Program-made: the position numbers and the translations under genes
In this document: positions 1 through 11,800 of the stretch, piece after piece
Layout: each line of letters starts with the position of its first letter
Numbering within the stretch: the stretch's first letter is position 1
Notes under the pieces: model-generated
Told to the model about the DNA's origin: nothing
The model's database searches: none
The model's input: the letters and a program-made list of their open reading frames with translations, nothing else
Assembly (NCBI RefSeq): GCF_963678635.1
Contig: NC_087066.1
Coordinates: 31,315,301 to 31,379,300 of the forward strand
Length of the DNA stretch: 64,000 nucleotides
Reading direction: 5' to 3'
Source: Symsagittifera roscoffensis
Lineage: Eukaryota > Xenacoelomorpha > Acoela > Convolutidae

Positions 1-971
1 ATAGTGTTTTTAACAGACAAACAATCCGGCTTTCATTCAAGTTAAATATTTCAATTCCACGTTAACTGGCAACATAGTTAGTCACAAAATTAACCGGTTA
101 AAAATCATTTAAACGAAGCTAACAAACAATTGATTGTGAAAGCAGACAAAAACTGAATCTTGAACTCACCTTTATGCCTTTTGCTCCCATTTCATTAAGA
201 GGAGCAGATTAGAGGCTAGAAATATAGATAGACGTACAAGATAATTAAAAGTCACATATTTGGGTAACTAAAATATTCAAAAAATATTGGCATTTACGAA
301 AGCAGCGGCAGATTTGGAGGTATAAGACGCCATCCTGGTATTCTACGCCCTAAAATCTACATTTATTCTATGTAAAAGCAGCTACTTTTGATTTTCCAAC
401 CCTCACAATTCCAAAACTGCCGTGCGCAATCCAATCTATACTAATTTGGAGGGTACCAAAAGCCTCTCAAACCGCGCGATCCAGAGCTTTTGGCAATATT
501 TTTAACAATTTACCCGAGGGGCAAAAACTCTAGCCAAAATAAGTATTTTAGGAGAGCTCGGAATACAAACCGCATCAATCTGCAAATTTTTTCAAATATC
601 TATCCGCAACTCGCAAAAAAAGAAGTGCGCCACTGTACAAAAAACTCTATTAGTCTTCCGGCAAATTCTCGAGCGTTTATAGGTCGAAATCGTAAAAACA
701 CTGCCCAAAATTGACTTGCACTACTGTCTGTGATAGACTCATAGCTGCTTCCTAATGCCCATATGTGATGGCATGCTTCTGTCTCATCAAATATAGCCTA
801 TTACAGCCTCCAAGCCTACCTGGCCAGACATTTCTTGTTGAATCTCTCCAAAACTGTACTCTTCTGGAACTTGACACAATCAGCTCCTGCCTCTTTGGCC
901 ACCCTAATCATCTGTTTGGCTATATCTACGTCCCCCTGATGATTCTGTCCAATCTCGGCTGAAACGCAAAA

Positions 972-1340
972 CCATAGCGACCAGACAGTTGGAAAAGTCT
1001 CAATGCGCTCAAGGAGACCAAAAAATGATTATTTTGATCTATTATTTTGTCAAAATTTTAGTTTCAACAAAAAATATGTCACCTGGAAAATAATTCAATT
1101 TTAAAAACATAACCAACAAAAAATTGGAACAGTGTCAATAAAATCAAGGAAACTAAAAATTGATTGAAAGAAGAAAAACATTCAAAGAAAAAATTATGGT
1201 CTTAGAGCTCTTGGACTGTCAAGATTCGTTTATGACTCACTTTTTAAAAAAAAGCTAAGGAAATTAAGAGAAAACTGGGTCAAGGGGTAAATTGATACTC
1301 TGTTGGGAAACCTATAAATTCAAACTCTTGTTTTTGCGCC
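972..1340 (+). repeat. Dispersed composite repeat, head block copy
   Basis: Begins with a variant of the recurring phrase ACAGTTGGAAAAGAGTCAA. Continues with the shared block containing 'tcttagagctcttgga' and 'aaactgggtcaaggggtaaa', found again at 1985, 2838, 19243, 49065, 53500 and 58139. No coding content. Confidence 0.7.
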
Positions 1341-1984
1341 ACTCACTTTTTTGAGCGCAAAAATTCAAACTTAAGCGTGAACAACTTAACTTCTAAAAGA
1401 CTTTTAAAAAACGTAGAATTAATCAACACCAGCTAAATCAATTTCTTCGCTATGTTCACTCACGCCACGCTTAAACATTTTATGGACAAAACTTGTAGAT
1501 AAAATTAAACCAATTTGAAAGAACTAGACCAATATGTAATTGCTTGATCAGCACGAAATTTAATTTTAACACCCAGTCGAAACTAAGCCGATGAAAAATT
1601 TTTGGGCAATTTGCATTTTTGTAACTGAAGAGCTTAAAAGCTTTTCCGTAAGCAAATTAACTTGAAGTGAATGTGATAACAAGCCAGCAATCAAACAGCA
1701 ACAAATTGGAAGTATAGTGGATAAGCATGTATCTATTATAAAGATATCAAAGAATGATAAAGGCGGAAAATAAGATACCAATTAAAAATGCGACGAGCAT
1801 CAAATTGTTCAAAATAACAAATTTGAATAAAATAGCGATAGAATCAATTCTATTTTTGTACATGGGCATGGTAACCAACATCTGCTAAAGGACGGCCCTC
1901 TATGAATTTGAGCATGAACTAGATTTGAAATTTCCTAATGCAAAATCACGACAAAAAACTGCACGTCCTAGATAAGAGAACACA

Positions 1985-2300
1985 TCCAACAGACAGTTGG
2001 AAAGGACACATGTAAATCAAAGAAACAAAGCCTTAGTTTCAAAAAAACTTCAACTTCCGAATTTTGAAGAAAAAGTCATGTCCTTAGAGCTCTTTGAATT
2101 TCAAGAACATTTTGAGAACTTTTGATAACAAAATAAACCAAAGTGAGAAAACTGTATCAAAAGATGAACTTTTTATTCCGCTGGAAAATCTGAAGACAAC
2201 AACCCAATTTCGAAACTAGAAGTCGATTACGTTTTTCTGCTTTTGATTTTTGCTGTTCGATAGAGAAGTTTGCCATCTTTTAAACCAAGAAAAAGAAATG
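1985..2300 (+). repeat. Dispersed composite repeat, head block copy
   Basis: Second copy of the block seen at 972, with the phrases 'acagacagttggaaaggac', 'ccttagagctctttgaattt' and 'tgagaaaactgtatcaaaag'. Diverged from the other copies by many substitutions and small indels. Confidence 0.7.
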
Positions 2301-2837
2301 AACTTAAAACACAGAGGCGAAGCGAAGCTTCCCACCTTTGCGATATTAAACAAACATAAAATTGCAACCTGGCAGACAGAAAACAAATTGAAAGCTAACT
2401 TGAAAAAAAATGACGAAAACAACTATTTCTTCAAAAATTTCAATTTTTTGTTTCGTATATGACAAGTTTGAGTTAAACACCTCCAGCAACACAACAACCG
2501 CTGCTAAGGAAGTATTCAGAAACATTTATAACGCGGCACCTACGCTAAGAACACGTAGGTAAACACTCGCTGAGCCGAAAACAAAAAAAAATGTTGTCAT
2601 GAAAAACTATACGCTATTAAATGCCTAGATTCTAAATTTTAACGCCTTTCCCCCCGAAACTGACAAAATGATTAATTCTAGTTTCCTTTTAAAAGACGCA
2701 GAATTAAGTGACTAAGCCGATAAAAAATGCTGTAACACTTTGGGCCGAAATAATTTCAAGTACAAAAAACATGCAATGAGAGAGTTTGTAATTTTAAAAA
2801 TTACAGAATTGAACCAAAAACGTTTTCAATGACAAAC

Positions 2838-4000
2838 ATAGCCAACAGACAACTGGAAAAGAGTCAACGAACGCAAGTTAATAGAAAACATAGCCAACAG
2901 ACAGTTGGAAAAGAACCAAAGAACGCAAGCAAACAGAAAAAAAAATACTGACTTGATTTTTGAAAAACATCTCAGCTTTCGAGACAAAAAACAGATTCCC
3001 TTAAAGCTCTTTAAATTTCTGGAACAATTAATGATTGGCACTCCTTTGCTAAAACTTACATTTGATAGCGAAAGAAAAGTTTGAGGATTAATAAGTTAAA
3101 ATTTCATTTCGCTGGGAAATCTGAAAACTAAATTGCTCTTTCGAAACTAGCTGAAATTTGTTCACGTTTTTCGTGATCTTTACATTTTAGCTGCTCGATA
3201 GTGGAGTTATATAAGTCTGCTACGTTCATCGATTCTTAACAACATCTGCTAGCGGCACAAGAGAAATCGGTGAACAGGTCCGGGCAGCATTAGAACCTAG
3301 CTGTCCCTGGCGTAGTCGTTACCTTCAGTTCAAGAGAGCCAGAAACGCTAAAAACACTAGCGAGAACAGGACCAAAAAGCAGCTCTATCAAGTGAAATAA
3401 GAAAGTAGAAATAAGCCTCGAATTAGTAAAAACTCGCTTACGTGTAGGATTCGAATCTGCGACCTTACAACATTGAGACTCACGCACTAACCACTCATCC
3501 CCGGATGCTTAAATTTCCCCAAACTAGCTACTAATAACCAAGATACATATGCTAATAAATTACCAATTCTATGCAGCAAAAGGGGCACCAAATACAAAAA
3601 GACACAATTTTGCAAGTAATTAAATCGTAAAGCATAAAGTCACATTATGTATAAATTATGCATTCCAAAAATTGCGAGATACATTGAGAAGAAAAATTTC
3701 TGAAATCGACCTTACTATCATTATACTGCTGTTTGAAACAATTAACTTTTTTCGGTTCAATTAATGAATTAAAAATGCATCAACTTTGTTAACTTTTTCC
3801 TTATCAAATGTTAAAGCACATATGACAGTGTACCTTACCGCAGTCTACCGATTCAAAAGAGCCACCAAAAGAAGCACTTTTACTAGCGACTTAGGTTGGA
3901 AAAAGAAGTTTCGTACTAATACACTCGCTTCGCAAGTTTAATTATCAATCAAGCTATTAAATGTGTTGTTTAATTAATTGCTAACCCGAAAAAGTCTATC
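2838..4000 (+). repeat. Dispersed composite repeat, longest copy (about 1.2 kb)
   Basis: The most complete copy in the window. Order on the plus strand: two tandem 'catagccaacagacag' starts, the ~350 bp head block, a segment with 'aaacactagcgagaac', a minus-strand tRNA-like stretch (3438-3508), then a tail with 'acatatgctaataaattacc' that recurs near 46430. A terminal phrase of the type 'ctaatacactcgc' (near 3920) recurs near 7410 and 62000. Nothing resembles a protein. Confidence 0.65.
3438..3508 (-). repeat. tRNA-like segment embedded in composite repeat
   Basis: On the minus strand there is a box A-like GATGAGTGGTTAGTGCG and a box B-like GATTCGAATCC with tRNA spacing. Pairing of the acceptor ends is poor, so this looks tRNA-derived (SINE-like), not a working tRNA. 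Similar segments lie at 58720 and 61780 in the same relative position. Confidence 0.6.
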
Positions 4001-5514
4001 TTCGGATTTGATAACGCTTGCTAAGCGTAAAAAAATCAGAAGTCAAGAGCAAAAAAAAACAATTTTAAATTTTTAACTACGTTCACTACTACGAACTACA
4101 TTAACTAAGTTCTATGACTTTTAAAAATTCTTTCACTAATTGCGAGTAACTTTACCTATGATGAAACACGGATGTCTGTCTCCCACTTTTCTGCCGGGTG
4201 AAATTTCGAATTCGACGTCTCTAGGGTTCAACGCCATAATAGTACAACTCTGAAAAAGCGCAAACTAAATACGATTTCTTTGCCATTATTTAAAATCAAA
4301 ATTCCTTTGCCGGGCTCAAGTTTTTACAGCTCAATTTTGAAAAAATTTGGAAACCAAAAGGAAATCCTTTGAAGAAATAATGATTACTTTCGTATTAAAC
4401 TTTTGAAGCAATTTGACAAGGTTCACAAAAATTCGCATGTCGCGTATCCTTTGTATTCGCATAAAAAAGTTTCAACCTGTTGGGGCAATATTCACCTTCA
4501 AAAAAAAAGAACGAATACGCGAGAGTTTAACAAACAATCAAAGCTCTAAATTCAGATTATTTCTCTCAGATTTTCGGATACTAAATTTGGAATTGCTCAC
4601 AAATGTTTTGGACATTAGTATGAGGTATGTCCCGACTGTTGTTGATGCTCACCTACCGCCTCGTTCACCTTTTACCTTCAAAGACAAGTGCTTCATGATG
4701 GACTCTTCCCAAGTCCTTCGGATGAAAAACAATTTAATATCTTAAGCATTGTTAATTGAAGATTCAAAAAATTACTTTCTATAAATACGAAAAAATGAAC
4801 TAAAAGTAAATACATACTGAAAATGAGTCATCTGCGAAATTTTATGATATGTTAATTCTCCAGAACTCTTCAGAACAAGGCGGCCCAACCCTGAGCAAAA
4901 TTTTTTTATATGCGACTGAATGGGTGATTTGATAAATTAGTTTGACCAAGTAGCACCCACTAGTTTAAATTTTTAGCAACAAAGGTATCTACTATGTTAC
5001 ACTATGACTATATGGTACATTCAGGAAAGCAATGATAAGAAATAGAATTACTGTACATCATTGTATTATACAGAGGCGAAGCTTAGCCTCATACACAAAG
5101 GCAGGAAAATGCTATCAGTTATAGTTTTTCCAAATTTGCAACTTATTCAGACACCGAAAATATTCCGGTTGTATTAACAATGGTTGAACAAGATAATTTA
5201 AAATTGGTCCTCATAATATTCGGTCAACTTAGAGTTATGCTGTCATCTGCTAACACCTGCTCCACTAAAATAGCAAGAGTACATGCTGAAACAGCCACGG
5301 TCAAGATCATTGAAAGACCGTACTTTTAAAAGAATCGCAAAATCCGGTCTTTCCTGTTATACAAATACACAGGTTCGTTGTCGAAAGCGAATTATCTAAT
5401 GGATCACCATGATTGGTTAATTTTGACCCATTCGAGAACCCTAGATATCCGTTCGGTTGGTTAAGCCTTAAGTTTTGCAGGCCGAAAAGTTTTGCAGGCA
5501 GAATCGTTCAAATA

Positions 5515-5898
5515 TCAAACGATTGCATTTTGAGGCACTGCTCTGCTCGGATTATTGAGTATCAAAGTAGCTGCTCCTTTCAGAGACATCTCCGTCATAT
5601 CTGATTGCAACAGGGTGAAATTGCGACCCAAGATAGCCGATCTCTCTTCCAGTTTATTCTTGACTCCGTCGAAATAGACAGGTGCCAGCGGACCAGCCAG
5701 TATCGCCACTGGTGGATTGTATGAGCTGTAGATGGTCAGAAGCGCAGAAGCTACTGCACGCACTGCTCGGTTAATATGTTGGACTGCGTAATCGACGCCG
5801 TCGCTGGCCAAGTCGGTTAGATACGTTGGTTTATTCGGTTGACCAGGAGTGACAGGTTTTTGATCATCGGCGCCTTCTTTTCTCCAATTGGATGAGAG
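5515..5898 (-). CDS. GNE: GNE exon, kinase C-terminus and stop
   Basis: Acceptor tttttttccag/CTC, phase 0, TGA at 5515-5517. Encodes 127 residues of the C-terminal ROK lobe, including [13 protein letters not shown], which aligns with the human NPSLVILSGVLAS region. Confidence 0.93.
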   Translation of the reverse strand, partial: LSSNWRKEGADDQKPVTPGQPNKPTYLTDLASDGVDYAVQHINRAVRAVASALLTIYSSYNPPVAILAGPLAPVYFDGVKNKLEERSAILGRNFTLLQSDMTEMSLKGAATLILNNPSRAVPQNAIV

Positions 5899-8800
5899 CT
5901 GGAAAAAAAATACGTAATCGATCAATTTTCTCAAGAAAAGTGATCCCTATGAAGTTGTTGCTCATGCACACAGAAAAATAGACGGTTAGAAAAACGGTTG
6001 TTCCAATGCCATTTTTTCAGCAAAACAATCAAGGAAACTTGTAACAGGCACTGAATCAGTAAGATAATCCTGCTCACGACTTTTCCTTGCTATATCCTGA
6101 ATGAACACAGACCAAGTTTCTTAGCTATATTCTGAAACACTTGTCATCCAATTCTTATGATGAACGAAGGTAATAACAATTCGAGATGATAAGTACATAA
6201 ACAGAGGCGACGCGAAGCTTCGCACCTCTTGCGACACAACATAGACATAAAAACATTGAAAAAAAAGGATGACCCAAAATTCTCAGATGTCTCGATAAAA
6301 GACAAATAGGGGCCACCTAAAGCTGGAGGTACGTACTTGATATTTTTTGGTTTTTGAATTTGCTATATTGATGCGGGACGAAATGCGTAATTGCAAAAAT
6401 TGGACTTCGCCTAAAATCTCAGTTGCTTCTCTACCAGAATAAGTAAGAAGAATGAAAATTTTTGAGATGTTGGAATTTTCTCAAGGACATAATATTTCTC
6501 TTAGGACATAATATTTCTCTTACGAAAAATGAGGAGTCGCCGCTTATGCTGGAAAAAATCTTGCAACCAAATCTTTCGGTTAAGTTTCCATCTCAGATTG
6601 AAATACAAAATTTTCAAAACCGGGTTTCTTATTTGAGCACGAGCCTTTTCTCAGGTTAGATCAAAAAGCTTCAAAAAACCTGCAAAATTTCAAAACTTTG
6701 ACCAGTTTGAAGGCCATAATTTTTAAAAGAACATTGGGCACAGCTAATTATAAAGGGAAGCTTTCAAAAATCTGTTGTTTCGATTAAACCTATGAAATCA
6801 GATTTGGCAGGAGAGTTATCAAGAAAAGTCCGAAAAATGGTCAGCAAATCAATAGCCGAGAATCATTGCTTTTTGTGAGATATTGGAATATTAAATAACC
6901 TCTTCTAATTAAAACGCAAGTTAGAATGGGGAAAAACGGTTCGGAATGATAGACTACGACGGCAATTTTTCCAATTTTCAAGAGTCTCAAAAATTTTTTT
7001 AAAAAAACCTGATCCCATACATTTTTCAATATCTGTTTTTATCAAACAGGAAATTTCATAATACCTGTTTTTTTTTACCAAATAGGAATTCTAGACAAAA
7101 ATGTCAAGTAAAATATTTGAATTAGCAACAGAACAAAGCTAACGAAGCGGAAACAAAAATGACACATTTTTGAGCAGACATCGGCTGAGCCGAAAAAATA
7201 TATTATAACACACTTCTTAAAGTTTCAAGTCCACCCGAAACTTCAGTGACCAAAAATTGCAACTACAATGATACTTGCCTACAGCGCAAGAAAAATTCGT
7301 GATGTGGAAACTAAGCCGACTATACTTGAGCAGATAAACGAAAGTCCGAAAATCAATTTTTACAGGACATACTGAAAACAAAACCAGGTCCGGCTAAAAA
7401 AAGAAGGTTCGTAATAATACACTAAGCTGGTCGCAAGTGTAAAGAAAAGTTTTCTTTTCCGGGAAAAGTCTAGTTCCCGATTACAAGACACTTGCTTTCG
7501 CAAAAGTAAACAACCAATCACCTCCATTTCTTTGGCCAATTTATTCAACGCCCACCCTCCTGCGTAAGCCTCAACGCATCCAGAGTTGCCACACATACAG
7601 TCGGGTCCATCGTCGAAACAGACCACAATATGGCCAAACTCGCCTGCCGAGTAGCTGCTGCCATTGAGCAGACACCCATCCTGGATTATTCCTCCTCCAA
7701 TCCCAGTTCCAAAGTGCAAAACGACCATGTCTTCCATCTTATGCAATCCAAAGTGCACCTGCAATCAATAGGTGACAATTTTGCAACAAAATCGTTAATT
7801 TACTACGACTCTTGCAGTGCTTGCATAACGTACACAATATTTTTAAACAGAGGCAAAGTTTCACTTCGCATGCACAAGCAAAAATATGACCGATAACGCT
7901 AGTGGGAAAAACTGATTAAAAAATTGAGTCAACAAAAATTGTTAAGTGAGGCACGCCAATTATGCGTCTACATAATTGCTAAGTGACGCAAGCCAATTAT
8001 GACGCATTAGCAGTACCAGTCAATTTGAAAAAAAAAAGAAATTTACCAACTAACGCGTATACGAAAAAGTTCATTAAAAACATCCGACCCTGCCCAGGTT
8101 CGAACCCTCTTCTTTTGTTGCGGTTCTCCTTCCCTACTTCTACGCTACAGATCCATGATACCTTGAAGCTAAAGTGCTATAAGTGATATAATAGTTTGTG
8201 TTAATATCTTTAGCATTGGCTGTACTTAATAATTGGTTATTGATCAAAATGAACACTTTCAAAATGAGCACATTTTGCCGCAACAATATTTGCGACTTAG
8301 CTTGGAAAAAAAGGATAGTTCATACTATAACACAAGCTTTGCTTGCTTGTGTAAAAAAAGTTATATATTCATAAATGTAAATACCTCGGCTAGTGCAGCA
8401 CAATTTCCGTCGTTCTCGACGTAGCACGGTAGTCCCAGTTGCTCTTGAAGACGAGTTTTCAAAGCCACTCCGCCCCAGCCGCTCAGCACTTTAGTTGCGA
8501 ACAGGATTTCTCCCGTTTCTGAATTCACTCTTCCGCCCGTTGACACTCCTACACCAACAACTAAGTCTCGCTTGTTTTCCAGCAGATCCTGAAAGTGATA
8601 CATAGTTAAAGTACAAGTAGACTTGACTTTCGGTTGTTGTTCCGTCTGATGACCACTTCGGCTAGACTTAGGTGTTTTTTTTTCACGCTAAGTCAGGCAA
8701 CTCGAAAACAAACGAGTGACGCAAGGACAGACATGTTGTACCACATTTAGTTCTCATTCAGATTGTTTTTAACACGTCCTTGCTTCACTCGGCTGTGTTT

Positions 8801-11800
8801 CCGGGTTGCTTGGCGGTGTGAAAAAAAACACCTGGCCTCATTCAGATTGTTTTCATATCCACGACAAGCCCTATGTACTTTGGTAGATTCTGGAAAACAA
8901 ACCTATGGAAATCCTATTCCAATTCACGTATGGAATTATGGAAAGAGCCACTCACATTAGCCATGCGAACTATGATAGCAATTCTTTCATCGGGACAATC
9001 TACCATCTCAGTCCTTCTCATTCTCTCAATGTTGCCCCGGTCATCCACTAGAGCCACTCGGATGAAACTCCCTCCTAAGTTAAAAATAAAACTTGAAGCC
9101 CTATTTCGCAATCCGGCTTTGTTTCCACTTTTGAGAACATACATTATTTCATATTAGAGGAGATGATTTTTATTGGAGGAGTTGAATTATAACAGTTGAA
9201 CTAAAATTACTTCACTTTCATCGTCTTAGCGCATAAACAAATGGAAAGTAATTTTTATTTTAGAAAAGTGAGAATAAAAATTTGTGTGCGAATTGAATTA
9301 TTAATGGCATAAAATTTATTTGGTATGTTCCGTTCGGTTTTGTACCTAGATCCACGGCTAGAGCCAGTTGGAGGGAGTGTGCCTGGCGAGAAAGAGGAAA
9401 CTCGGCTCCGAAGGATGCTTTGGAAGGCGCTCGTAAACCACTTGAGTTGCGGTCGAAATTGAAGCTCTTCTCAACTGGCGAGTCACAGTCGATTTCTGTA
9501 AATTAACTTTCATTTCAGAGCTCTTTTCAGATAATGAGTACAAGCGCCATAAAATTGAGATATTAGTGTTCTTGTAGTTCAAGACAACTTTCAACCTGTA
9601 ATTTTTTGTGGGTTTGTTTTGCAAAATCTTTAGGACTTTTTGGACCAAGTTGTAGTCTAGGAATTACCTTTTATGAACTTGACAATTCGCTCCACCGCCC
9701 GTCCATCCCCGTAAATATAATCCCTTGGGTACACTTTGCCAAACTGGCTCCTGATATGCCACAATAGGTCCTCCGCACTTGTCGGGTTCTTAACGTGCAC
9801 GACATTCGCTCCCGACTGTCGCCCGCGTTGACGAGTTCCAATATTAATCACTGCAGTTCCGAATACATTTGACTCTCGTATTCCAGCACTTGAGTTGCCA
9901 ATCATCAGTCCACAATTACCCATTAGGTATACAAACTCCGAAAAGGGTACATGTTTGTAACACGAGATCTTCTCGTGGTTTTCCAAGTTTCGCAAGCGGA
10001 TACAGCGAACTAGTTCCTTGCTTCCCGCGTCTACATTCGGAAACAAGATGACAGTTCTGACGTCAAAGTGAAGAAGGGCGTCCAGGAGAAGTCCAAAATG
10101 TTGAATGCTCTCTGCTATTGCAGTTGTGACCGGATGATAAACGCAAATTATGAAGTTTTTGGTCCCAACATGATTCGGTAGCCATCTGAACATTGGAGCG
10201 AAATAACTATGATGTATTAGTATGTGCAAAAAAGCTATACGAAAAATTTCATATAACTAACAAGAAGACAGCAACACATTGCAAGAACCAGGAGCACACG
10301 ACTTTTGAAATACTTAGGTTAAACGAAATTTTTTAACGAGAAACTTTTCAAAAAAAAAAGTTGAAACTTACAGCCTTTTTCTAAGCACATTTCACACACC
10401 ACTAACCGTAACCAAATCAGTACTAACTTTACTAAAAATATCTTATCGATACTGGAAAAAAGACTGCCTAGAAGCAAATTAACTAAGAAAGAGGCTATGC
10501 CACACTTTGTGATTTAGTTTTACCAGTTCCAGTTCTGAAAACAAAGCAAAAATGAACAAACACTTCGAAAAACGTCAAATATGAATATTCATTTCGTGGC
10601 TCTTTACCTCTCAAAAGCCTCGTGGTACTTGGACACATCGGTGTGAATGAGCTCGTCGTATGCTGGACATCCTGCCAGAAGAACTCGCGAAGAGTCCTCA
10701 CACATGCTCTCAATTCGCAGTCTGAAACATCCGCTTGCTTCACCAAGATTTACTAGATGCAGCAAAAACTAGCAGTGGTTAATACTAATAATTTTCGTTT
10801 CTACGATTCGCAGAGGATCTATGAAAAGCTTTGCAGCCTGTCTAGGCGTAGGCCCTTTCTCTTATTTCCCCACATTCCAGACAGTTATTTTGTTGAGCGA
10901 AGCTTTTTCTGCCACTCAAGGTCGTTTTTTTTGCATCTAGAACTTTGACGTGGCAGCACTATTGCAGCCGAGTCCGTCAAGCTATGGTAGACGTGAAGCT
11001 GATGGTCAAGTTAGAGCTCGTCTTCACATACAATCATTGCCATGTCAGGGGATCGATTCCACGATCTGACGGTCATGAAGTGAACGCCTTACCTTTATGC
11101 TAAGTGCCTTTAAAGTTAGAAAAGTCAAACTCTATGCTCCTATGATCAATCAGAAGGACGCAAGAAATGATGCTATACTTGAAGAAGGCATACAATACAG
11201 ACTTTAGAATACCAGTATACAGGAATGCAGAAAAAATAAAGGCAGATCTCTGCGATGATGATCAAGATAATCTTGGCACTCAACTTCTTGTTTCCAGGCC
11301 TAACTGTCTCCCTCAGTCTTAGCTTGTATTATTTTTCTCTAACAAATCGACATCATCTTATAGAACATCCAGTAAGAATATACTTAAAAATGTATCACTG
11401 TTGTGATCTAACTCCACGAGGAATTGTAGCCGGGAAAAATTTAATCGTGAAATTCTGCTATTTTCACTTTAAATAAGTTTGTGAAACTGAACTAAAAACC
11501 ATTTAATTCAATTTTGAACAATTTCAATTTCTCACGTTTAAATTTTGAGATCCTAGGAATTTCTCTGAATTTGGTTGGGGATCTAAGATTCAAGAATAGA
11601 GCTGGAATTATGTCAACTTAAATAACTAAACTGTGGTAAGTATTGTAAATCGTATTTCACCTGGCGCCCTTGGTGCAGCAGATGTGGTAGTGGGCGAGCT
11701 TCGTGATCGAGTGGCGGATGACGTCATCGATAGTTCCACTCACTTCCCCTCCCTCCAGGTGGAGCACCCTCACATTCATCACAGCTGCAGATATGGCTAC

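Larger units (their letters stand above)
1..5514. other. Gene-free 3' flank of GNE, repeat-derived
   Basis: I see no exon with conserved coding here. The stretch is AT-rich and largely copies of a dispersed repeat (entries at 972, 1985 and 2838). Short open frames on both strands resemble no family and are interrupted by repeat sequence. No canonical poly(A) signal for the minus-strand GNE was confidently placed. Confidence 0.6.
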
